Shown here in pieces: positions 56,244-64,000 of a DNA stretch of 64,000 bases. The notes under the pieces were generated by a model that had not been told where the DNA came from, ran no database searches, and worked only from the letters and a program-made list of their open reading frames with translations. This stretch comes from Irpex lacteus (Eukaryota > Basidiomycota > Agaricomycetes > Polyporales > Irpicaceae): positions 1,302,001-1,366,000 of the forward strand of contig MQVO02000001.1 in the NCBI GenBank assembly GCA_001986395.2, given 5' to 3'. Position 1 is the first letter of the stretch. Each line of letters begins with the position of its first letter. The position numbers were made by a program, and so were the translations under genes.

Positions 56244-57816
56244 CTAGTTCTTCTTGTCAGAGTCGAGTTCAACACCAGAGTCGCTCGCATCCTGGTTAGC
56301 GAACACAGGGCGAGTCGCAGCGAGGCCTTGCGCGTTCTTGTAGAAGAGAATATCACCCTCGTCCTCAACGAACTTGCACTGGCGGAAGACGCGGTACATC
56401 TCTGCCCAGCCAGAAGGACGTCCGACGAGCTGGATGCCAGCCTGAGCCAAGCGCTTGCGGAGAGCGTCCGTTGCCTCCCATCTGTCAAACCGCGGGGTCA
56501 GTATAATCGTCCATACAAAGAAGCTATCGATTGCTAATGGATACTCACGCATGATAGTGAGGAATCTTGCTGTTGACGTGGTGGGCAACGTGCGTCTCAG
56601 AGATACCGTGAGTAGTCCCAGCGCCGATCCAGCCCATGATGCTGCCGAGGTCGCCAAGAAGGTTTCGGTCGAAGGTGGAGAGAGCACCACGGGGGAAAGT
56701 GAACTCGTTAGCACGGTAGTGGGGGAGGAGAGGGTCGGTGTGCTGGAGGAACGTGATCAAGATAAGCCAGTGGTTGACCCAGAGGTAGGGTTGGAGGTAA
56801 AGGCGGAAAGTGTTGGCGAAGCCAAAAGTGTAGATCGCGGCAGCAACACCGATAGCCCAGATGATGACACCGACATCAGACATGACGATCTGCAGGAAGT
56901 GGTGGGGAGCAAAGAGGTTATGTGCGTTGGGGTTGAAGTGGTTAGTGCCCTTGGGGTAACGCTTCTGGCCAGAGGCGTTAGTGAACAGGTACATCGGCCA
57001 GCCAACGATGAGGTAGCTAGCGAATCCGAGAGTGGCACCGAGTGGGCTGTCGCCGATAGCTTCCCACAACTCATTGGCAACAGCCTGCGAGACGCTGCTT
57101 CCCTCCAAAGTCTCTTCCTCAGGCTTGAACGCCGGCAGACCGAGTTGGGACCTGGTCTTAGGAACGAAGACCTGGTCCTGAGTCATATGCGCGGTGGATG
57201 CATGGTGCTTGGCGTGAGTGACACGCCACGAGTGATAGGGCACGCCGAGACTGTTGTCGAATGACACGTGAAAACGCGTATCGCAAAGGGGAGATGAATG
57301 CAACTTACGCAGAGTGAAGAACCCATCCAACAACGTTGTTGACCGTCTTGGACTCAGAGAACGCTTGATGACCGCATTCATGAGCGAGGACCCAGAGACC
57401 GGTCATCACGAGGCCATTGGCGAAGCCGTAAAGCGACCACACCGCAAAGCGCGCGAAGGAGAGGAGCGCGGGGATTTGGATAAGTTCAGGAGTAAGGAGT
57501 GTATCTGCGTAGTCGGCGGTCTTGTAGATCGCAGCGATGAGGAAGAAATCCCAGATGCTAACGGCGGGCGCGTCAGTTTCGGGTGACACGTCAAATTGGG
57601 AAGGCACGTACACATAGAGGGAGGACCTGAACGCCGAACGCTGGAAGCAGTGTGCGCTATTGACCACTGATTGTTAGCCAACTACAGAGTGGATTCGTAC
57701 AATACTTCGAGAACGTACGGAATCGCGCTGAGCAGATCCTTAACTGTGAGGTCTGGGATCATGAAAGGTGTCTGGTCGACGACCTCGATGCGTCCGTTAG
57801 CTGTCTTCGTTTTCAT
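56244..57816 (-). CDS. Delta-12 fatty acid desaturase (oleate to linoleate)
   Basis: Canonical fungal FAD2-type ER desaturase, about 440 residues, start MKTKTANGRIEVVDQTPFMI with FMIPDLTVKDLLSAIP. The His boxes are HECGH (WVLAHECGHQAF), HAKHH (WRVTHAKHHAST) and HVAHH (GISETHVAHH), the arrangement of characterised basidiomycete delta-12 enzymes. Membrane segments include FFLIAAIY and GVIIWAIGVAAAIYTF. It introduces the second double bond in oleoyl-phospholipids, with cytochrome b5 as electron donor. The end (CKFVEDEGDILFYKNAQG) aligns to the paralogue at 49904. All exon phases match. The long antisense frame of 269 codons across it is a shadow of its codon bias. Confidence 0.93.
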
Positions 57817-59141
57817 GGTGAATGTCGTCCTTGTCGTCTCTAACGATGTGAAGGACAGGAAGGAGGTTAGCGTTGGTCCCCCGTCTAGTCTTGGTGGGAG
57901 GAGGCAAAGGGGCGAAGGGTGCTGCTTAGATATTCCTGCATTTTTATGGGGTGAATTCCGGCGCTTAGTGCATTTAGTAGGCTAGCGCTCAGATAGTGCT
58001 TCTATAGGCAACTTATCAGTCTTCCGGTCCTTGGGGTTGGCCCGGCTGCGATAACTCTTCTACACAGCTCGCCACACAAAAAAAAACACTTCCACGTTCG
58101 CGTCGTTCAATATCGTGTGCAGTCTACTCGCCGTATGAGAGTGACGCGTCCGGCGGCACGACCGTATGTTTTAGTAACGCTGTCAATGCTTGCAATCTGT
58201 TGGGGAACAAAGACTTGGGCATCCAGAAACACGAGGACGGACATGTAATCAAAATCAACTTCTCAACTTTTTCGCAGGCCCGTTATGAAAGTACGCAGCA
58301 GCCACCAACTCACTCAAATCATACGACTCAACCTCCGTACGACTGTAGTACATTGGCGTAGGTCTTTCCAGGGCAGGCTGGGCGGGCCTCTTCGCAATCC
58401 TGGGGCGTGCATTCGTCGCTTCAGCCCGTCGCCGGTTTTTTGACATCGCCCAAGCGACGAAGAATATTCCGAAACAGCCCGCAGAGGTCACGCATCGGAT
58501 TAATGAACATGCGTGTGAGCCTTCTGCGCGACAATTGCACCGCAGACTCCACACCGCTTTACAGAGCTATTGACTTCTACGCAGCATAGGCACATATCCA
58601 CACTCGTCTCCCCTGGCCTTTGAAGCTAGGTATGCAACTTTACGACATTGATACTGCACCTACTTGAGGAGAGGAGCCGGCTCGCCGTGTCGGATTCCGA
58701 TTTCGCAATCAAATGAGGTTGCTATCGTGCTCAACCCCACGAAAGATTCACGATGTAAGTAATCATATGCTATCTGCTATATAGCTACATGTACTGCAGT
58801 AGCTCGTAGGAAGTTTCGAAGAGGGTACGATATGCGGTGCATAATTGACTATCATGAGCCGGAACCTTCGTTGATTATGAGATACGCCAACACAGTGATA
58901 CTTACTCGTCTTACCACAGTTATCAAAGAAGGTACTTCTCCTGTGAACATACAAATACAGTGTTCACACACCATCTCCCGAAGGACGCGTCTTGTCACAA
59001 ATTATCTCTTCACAAAGCCACATGGCGACAAGGTTTGAGTTTATGATTAGCTTTTGACACGATACAAGGTACGTTTTAGTAAGCGCTCAGTCTGTCGCGT
59101 TCAACTTCATGTCTAGTAAATTCGTGAATCTTGTATCCAGC
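57817..59141. other. Intergenic region with one possible small ORF
   Basis: About 1.3 kb. A minus-strand frame 58255-58554 (open for 99 codons but lacking an upstream ATG in frame) could be the last exon of a small gene. It is listed separately. An A9 run is at 58078-58086. Nothing else seen. Confidence 0.45.
58255..58554 (-). CDS. Possible exon of a small membrane-anchored protein
   Basis: Open frame without ATG at its head. It reads a hydrophobic segment (SAGCFGIFFVAWAM) followed by SKNRRRAEATNARPRIAKRP and ends HNGPAKKLRS before a stop. The first in-frame Met (AWAM) would give only about 63 residues, so an upstream exon with a start is likely but was not found. I recognise no family. The composition, a membrane helix then a basic tail, is protein-like but weak evidence. 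Confidence 0.3.
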   Translation of the reverse strand: MWSLRCNCRAEGSHACSLIRCVTSAGCFGIFFVAWAMSKNRRRAEATNARPRIAKRPAQPALERPTPMYYSRTEVESYDLSELVAAAYFHNGPAKKLRS

Positions 59142-60824
59142 TCAGTCAGCCGCATCTACCAGCCCAGGTTCATTCCGGCCAGCTTCGACTTCGCCAACAT
59201 CGCCATTTCCTGTGGCCCGAACATCACAGTCGTCGGCGCGAGTAGATCGTCCGTCGATCTCTTCTAAGTCCGTGTCATCGGATCCGAACTGCAACGACTG
59301 GCCGACGTTACCCACAAATCGAAGGCTGTTTGACTTGTTCGAGCCGGAGCTGCAAGATGCACCGCCAGGCTGTACTTGCCGCAGGTTGAGGATGAAGCGA
59401 CAAATAATGATGGGCGGTAAGCTGCAGGGATATTCTATGAGTGACAGAAATTCGGGTACTGGAAGCGACACTCACACGTTGAAGAAGGGCTCCACGTACT
59501 CTAGGGTGAGCAGAGTTGGCTTAACGTTGTGAGTGGTCGCGTTGTAAGTCAATGTCTTGGAATATTTCATGGCAAAAGTGGAAATCTCACAACATTGATT
59601 TGGGTGACTTGAAGCACGTTTATTGTCACGAGGATACTTGTCGGGTATCCCATAACGGTCAATAACTTCATCGTGTCTCGGTAGTCCGCAGACGTACATG
59701 AAATAGATCGTTCCTGAGATTGTTACTGTCATTAAAGGACGAGCCCCAGTGTTTGAACTATCTTACCATCACGAAAGAGCATTGTCGCAAGAGGAGCATT
59801 GATCTTCAACCTTTTCGTTTCTCTATATGACTGAGCTGTCCTCATCCAGGTGACTACAAGGACGAGCACGTCACCGATAATCACAGCAACGCGCGTAGTC
59901 AATGATACTGCGGAAGTTTGGCCGTCATCTTAGGATCTTTCACCTTAGAGGTATATACTCACACCTACGAAGGAGGTCAGCTTTTAGCGCAATGTCAGGA
60001 TATCTTGCCTGTAGATCGTACGCTAGTCTGAGATTGTCCGACCCACTCGGAAATGTGGTACAGATCTCGGAGTCGTCCACCAATATACTGGTTGTAAAGT
60101 TGTACTTGGTACATGTCAGAGGATCGTCCTACCAGTCACTTAAGCATTCGTTGACGCTCACCATGTTGGTCACGAATGGTACAACGTTGAATAGAAAGAC
60201 TAATCCTGCTATGAAATACTCCCCATCCAGCAATGCATGCACTCGTAGCGCAGAAAACACTGGTGGAAGAACTGGCAGTTAACGACCAGGCCATGCGTTG
60301 TATTCAGGGAGGAATATACTCACATGCAAAGCATAAGAATGGTATCAAACTTAGAGCGTCATCTGTATGTTGGTTGGCCTTACATCTGTCAGAGAGTTTA
60401 GTAGCTCTCACAATCTCAATCCATAAGAAAAACGTACCCCTGCTATGTTCAAGACGCATCAGTGTGCAAACTACGCGCAGTGATTAGTGGATATACACGT
60501 ACCACCGAGCTTCCGTATGGAACAAGATGGAGGATACTATCTACAGCCGTACTATAGCGTGTGAACGCGTATACCCAGGTCATAACCGTCCATTTGCGGT
60601 TCCATATAGTATCCACCTCTTGACGTAAGGTAAACACGATTTCCTGCAAAAACAACACTGAAAGTGGTATAAGCCGACTTGGCACTAGACATTGAGACGT
60701 GACGCACCGCAGGCGGAGGTCGAGAGATATGTAGCAACAAGTCTGGATGGCACGGGCTGTGAGAGTCTGACGAACGGCGGACTAGCGTGACGCACTCTTG
60801 TTGTAGTTCCGCGATAGAAGACAT
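59142..60824 (-). CDS. DUF6533-like multi-pass membrane protein
   Basis: Many short exons. The start is MSSIAELQQECVTLVRRSSD. The family hallmark is early: FLQEIVFTLRQEVDTIWNRK, WTVMTWVYAFTRYSTAVDS, similar to the DUF6533 block of basidiomycete 7-helix proteins. Later membrane parts read FSALRVHALLDGEYFIAGLV, NVVPFVTNM, and LLTVMGYPTSILVTINVLQ. The C-terminal block (FILNLRQVQPGG) is the conserved end of this family, followed by a Ser/Asp-rich tail (LQFGSDDTDLEEIDGRSTRA). The function of DUF6533 proteins is unknown. They resemble receptors in topology. Exon borders in the middle (60450-59750) are uncertain, so the exact protein cannot be given. Confidence 0.7.
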
Positions 60825-61510
60825 GGGGTTTGATTATGGGGCAGTACTAGAACGGGGGAGTTGAGAGTAAGTAAGATTAGCAACCTCGAATGTTATATCC
60901 TCACTGCAAGCGTTCGAATCCTTTGATAGCTGAGGGACGCTCCGAGGATGTGCATCTCTATCATGAGAATGCGACAACACAGCGCAGTTGGCAACTGTTT
61001 GAGACCATCTCGACGGAATTCCATCCGCAACATTATGACCGCGATGATGATAACATACTCCTCATCAGCTCGTCGTAAGACAGATTGAGCTGAACGAAAC
61101 GTCTCGTGTGAGCGGACACACGGAACTAGGAAGAGAAAACCGCAATGCTGTTCTGAGCATCATTGCACACCACCTATCGCGTTTGTTCAATCCCAAGTAT
61201 AGATGTATGGCCTGGGATGGCTACTGTCAAGTAGGGAGAACAGTCAGATACCCGGCGAACGGTTTGGATGGATACATACGTTATCGGAAAGCCCGCAGGC
61301 ATTGCCATGGTGGCTGCGCAGGCTCGCAATCATCACGTGGGGGAGCCAGCTGGTTAAGAAGGAAACAGCTGTAGGTTCAAGGGACAAGACTGAAGAGCAG
61401 GCCGAAGGTGATAGAACAAACATACCAGATACAGGAACAACGCGAGTGCGCCATACTCATGCGTTCACATGAAAAATAGCAAACAACTTTACTTGTTATT
61501 CATCATTGAT
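60825..61510. other. Intergenic, nothing recognised
   Basis: About 690 bp. Minus-strand frames near 61270-61450 include a short hydrophobic stretch (ALALFLYL) next to splice-like signals but cannot be built into a gene. No RNA or repeat seen. Confidence 0.4.
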
Positions 61511-62613
61511 TCAGCGGGGTAGATATGCAGAGATGAAGGAGCCGATAGTCCTTCGATCTCTCACAAGAAGTGTGACTAGGGCACCCAGCGAGGCACCAAT
61601 GGCCAACACCCATGACGGATGGTACTGGTACAACTGCTTCCCTCGTCCACTCTTCCCTTGGAGATGTGCGGGAAGCTCGAGTCCAGTTTCTGTCATAGTA
61701 TCCCGAATGAGCTTCTCAGATGCGCGATTATTACTGAACTTAAGTCCCGGAAGACCGTCAATCGACCACGAATTCATCGTGACCATATAGTTCTTGAAGC
61801 TACTCTCGTAGTGTAAACTGTAAGGATCGTCGACGGACGCGTCTTTGTCCTCGAGACGTTGAAAATATTTGTTCAGTCGGTCGCCTATCGAGAAGACCAT
61901 AGAGTAAGCCCCATACGCAAATCAGGTACAAGTCTGACTGGGTACGAACGATGTGCGATAAATTCCATGACGGGAACAGCGTATCCGCATGATAACCCGA
62001 CGAGTGTGATGTCCATCCAGATGATGGCGCGTGCACCGGGAAGCTTTTCAGGAGTAGGGAAGTCGTATTCGTCTTCAGAGGTAGGTGTAAAGGTTGATTG
62101 TACTAAGGCGTTGAACTCGGGCGAGTCACGCTCAAAAACTTTGCCTATGAATGCAGCACATTTAGTCAGTTCGATCGAACACTCGTTGGGATAATAAAAT
62201 GCACCTTTACCGAAAAGCCTCACGATTTGTGGCGGGCCTTCGAATGCCTGAAAGAGAATTGTGATGCGGCCGTTTCCAGGCTCATACAAATGTGAGATAG
62301 TCTCGTTGCCTGACAAGCCCAGTCAATTGATCATGGCTGGAAAACGTCTCATGCAAGGAGAACTCACCAGAGCCAGTCATGTCAAGATACCAGCATGCTT
62401 TCCGATTAACGAGCTTGAACGACGGCTGGCCCTTAGGTGAGACATTCACATGCCCACCTACGTGACTCAATCTTCAGTTCAAGACACACTCAACTTATTC
62501 GGACTATGCCTACCGTTCAAAGGTGCAGTCGCAACATGGAAGATTTTCTGGTCGCGGATCCACTGGACGAGTTTCGGATCGTCAGGGATCTCGTTATAGA
62601 AGTCACGTCCCAT
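61511..62613 (-). CDS. Pyridoxamine 5'-phosphate oxidase-like FMN-binding protein with C-terminal helix
   Basis: Five exons, about 270 residues, start MGRDFYNEIPDDPKLVQWIR. Split-barrel signatures of the PNPOx-like family are IFHVATAPLNGGHVNVSPKG (FMN/substrate strand), KACWYLDMTGSGNETISH, GRITILFQAFEGPPQIVRLF and WMDITLVGLSCGYAVPVMEF. Exon 4 to 5 joins EFIAHR|DRLNKYFQRLEDKD through a donor GTTCGT. Family proteins bind flavin or heme and act as oxidoreductases. True vitamin B6 activity is not implied. The C-terminus adds WVLAIGASLGALVTLLV, a membrane helix, followed by a basic end. It is thus probably a tail-anchored protein, like the aldo-keto reductase in this window. Confidence 0.85.
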
Positions 62614-63166
62614 GGTGCACACCAGTCCCGATCGAAACCACCAGCTTCACAGGGCGCAGAGCTGGTGTTTCTCATAGCATGTCCACCGGCTCGAACCCTA
62701 TATATAACTGTCTGTCAGTGCGCGTTTGTTGGTATGTATACTGGCCACATGTCGTGTATTCGTGGGCAGATATGACTCCCATCCGCAACAACGTTATACT
62801 GCGCCGTCGAGCTAGAACCAAAGATTAGTACAGAATTATAGCAACGTTGCTGATAGAAGCTCAGAGGATCAAGCTTCAAGTATTGTACGAGGCACATACC
62901 TCAGGTTTGGCCCTGACTTTTGGGCACGAGAGATTGGGAGTAGATTCATGAGGCTCGCAGGCGACTGAGAGCCTATTGAAACTACATCGAACCTTTCGTA
63001 CCACATTATGAGCAGAATGGTATGAGTCAGTTTTAGTGGTTGGTGCAGATCAAGCACTCATTCCGAAATTGCTCACGGCGCCCATCCACCCCGCGCCATC
63101 AATCCCATCACTTGGTCCGTGCGCAATGGGGGACTCGTATAAAGTCCGTGCCCCGCCCATCTGGAA
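62614..63166. other. Intergenic, includes U2 promoter
   Basis: About 550 bp upstream of both the PNPOx-like gene (minus) and U2 (plus). At 62870-62910 (minus strand) it resembles 52802-52860. The Sm-class snRNA promoter element TATAAAG (63138-63144) lies near the right end. Confidence 0.5.
63138..63144 (+). promoter_or_regulatory. TATA element of the U2 snRNA gene
   Basis: TATAAAG about 29 bp upstream of the inferred U2 5' end, the standard distance for a Pol II TATA box. Confidence 0.6.
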
Positions 63167-63345
63167 TCCTTACCACTCTGGCCTTTTGGCTTAGATCAAG
63201 TGTAGTATCTGTTCTTAATAGTTTAACCACTATTATGAGGGCACCGCCCTCATTATTGGTTATCTAATTTTTGCCGCCCTTGTCCTTCGAGCTCTGCTTG
63301 CAACTTGAAGGCGCGATGACCTTGCCACTGCAGTACCGGCTTGTG
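63167..63345 (+). ncRNA. U2 spliceosomal snRNA
   Basis: GCCTTTTGGCTTAGATCAAG at 63181-63200 followed by TGTAGTATCTGTTCTT at 63201-63216 is the near-invariant U2 core. It holds the branch-point recognition sequence GTAGTA and the U2/U6 helix region. The following AATAG-loop-CTATT is stem-loop IIa and TGAGGGC-ACC-GCCCTCA is stem IIb. AATTTTTG at about 63267 is the Sm-protein site, and CACTGCAGTACCGG near 63328 is the loop IV that binds U2 A'/B''. The 5' and 3' ends are estimated by comparison with known U2 lengths (about 180-190 nt). Role: pairing with the intron branch point in the major spliceosome, which fits the many introns in this window. Confidence 0.95.
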
Positions 63346-63689
63346 TCGTCGGGGGATCCTTTCTATCTCTTCATCTGTGTGTTTGTACGCTGCTCATTCG
63401 AGCTGTTGTACACACCAGGAGAATGGAATGTGAGAGGTTTAGCAATATCTTGTTTGGATTATTGTGTCTTTGTTAGTTCTAGGTTGTGTGGTAGCTGATG
63501 GCCATGTCTTTGAATCATAGTTTGGAACGCTGAGAATATGTGGTTATCATGTTAGATTGTATGTTCCAAAACCATTGCTCGGTCGGTTGCCCTCAAGTAA
63601 CCAGAATCCATGTCCATTTTATCCATCCAAAAGATCCATGTACGATACATCTTAGCACTACACTGTATTACATTCGCAGCGCGTTCAAT
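63346..63689. other. U2 downstream region
   Basis: About 340 bp with no feature recognised. Confidence 0.45.
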
Positions 63690-64000
63690 GAGAATCCGGT
63701 GCAGGACTCATTGTCCGTAATGATGATGGCCTCCCTTGCGAATACCCCAGACTCCTTGTCTTGAGCGATCTCGCCGCCTGCTTGTCAGACAACGCAGACG
63801 AATACCCGTTGCCATCTGCAATAGGGCTCAATAACGAGACGGTCGTAGGAGCCGCATCGCTTTGTATCCTCGGCCTTGAGAATGACGCAGTTCTCTCGCC
63901 ACCAACCTTCGGCTTCGTTGACACTTGCGAGGAAGAGCTCGAAGCTGGGCCAGGACCGCCGAGTGCCCAGCTTACTTCGATACCGCGCTTGATCGACCAG
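63690..64000 (+). CDS. Possible coding exon cut by the right edge
   Basis: From about 63690 one plus-strand frame stays open to base 64000 and reads as protein-like sequence: SGAGLIVRNDDGLPCEYPR, LLVLSDLAACLSDNADEYP, GAASLCILGLENDAVLSPPT, FGFVDTCEEELEAGPGPPS. There is a stop just before it, so an upstream splice acceptor is needed. It is hydrophobic-rich and balanced, unlike random frames. I cannot name a family. The overlapping 79-codon minus-strand frame is poorer in composition. Confidence 0.4.

Noticed and set aside
56455..57264. 269-codon plus-strand frame opposite the delta-12 desaturase
   Set aside because: Shadow frame with Val/Glu-rich composition and no family match.
60902..60920. 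Box-B-like GCGTTCGAATCC suggesting a tRNA
   Set aside because: No box A or stems can be formed around it.
1..64000. CRISPR arrays, bacterial operons, ribosome binding sites
   Set aside because: The window is eukaryotic nuclear DNA; no direct-repeat arrays with regular spacers were seen.

Overview
The window is nuclear DNA of a filamentous basidiomycete, most likely an agaricomycete (mushroom-forming fungus). The evidence is dense genes on both strands, many 45-70 bp introns with GT(A/G)-AG ends, a FunK1-type kinase, a DUF6533-like membrane protein, agaricomycete-type arrestin-like proteins, and full eukaryotic housekeeping genes. I find about 29 protein genes and one RNA gene. Gene models below were built by hand from open frames, splice signals and phase agreement.

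Layout. 0-3 kb: FunK1 kinase, running off the left edge. 3.9-7.4 kb: a secreted nuclease/phosphatase of the endonuclease-exonuclease-phosphatase (EEP) fold and a small secreted protein. 8.2-18.9 kb: a housekeeping block with proteasome ATPase Rpt5, GPI-transamidase subunit PIG-U, a HAD hydrolase, the chromosomal passenger protein Borealin, RNase P/MRP subunit POP1 and a small mitochondrial-type coiled-coil protein. 20.1-21.2 kb: a secreted protein with a Lys/Thr/Pro linker. 21.7-30.7 kb: three arrestin-like paralogues enclosing ribosomal protein eS19 and an F-box protein. 30.9-38.8 kb: a tail-anchored aldo-keto reductase, a BTB protein, an unknown protein and the large subunit of ribonucleotide reductase. 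39.1-39.8 kb: a perfect 277-bp inverted repeat carrying a RecQ-type helicase fragment. 40.5-46.7 kb: a casein-kinase-1-like protein with an altered catalytic loop and a GH30 glucanase. 47.4-57.8 kb: a lipid-acting neighbourhood of acyl-CoA dehydrogenase, a divergent desaturase, a stand-alone adenylation enzyme and a canonical delta-12 desaturase. 59.1-62.6 kb: a DUF6533-like membrane protein and a pyridoxamine-phosphate-oxidase-like protein. 63.2 kb: the U2 spliceosomal RNA gene, followed by an open frame cut by the right edge.

Points that stand out: (i) the helicase-derived perfect hairpin; (ii) three single-base frameshifts confined to 7.0-8.8 kb, two of them in Rpt5, which is essential in characterised eukaryotes, suggesting a local sequence error or a decayed copy; (iii) a 4-nt microexon and six ACGCGT (MluI cell-cycle box) sites in the first 510 bp around the ribonucleotide reductase start; (iv) the desaturase / adenylation enzyme / desaturase / acyl-CoA dehydrogenase group, a candidate modified-fatty-acid locus. 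I saw no CRISPR array and no complete transposon.
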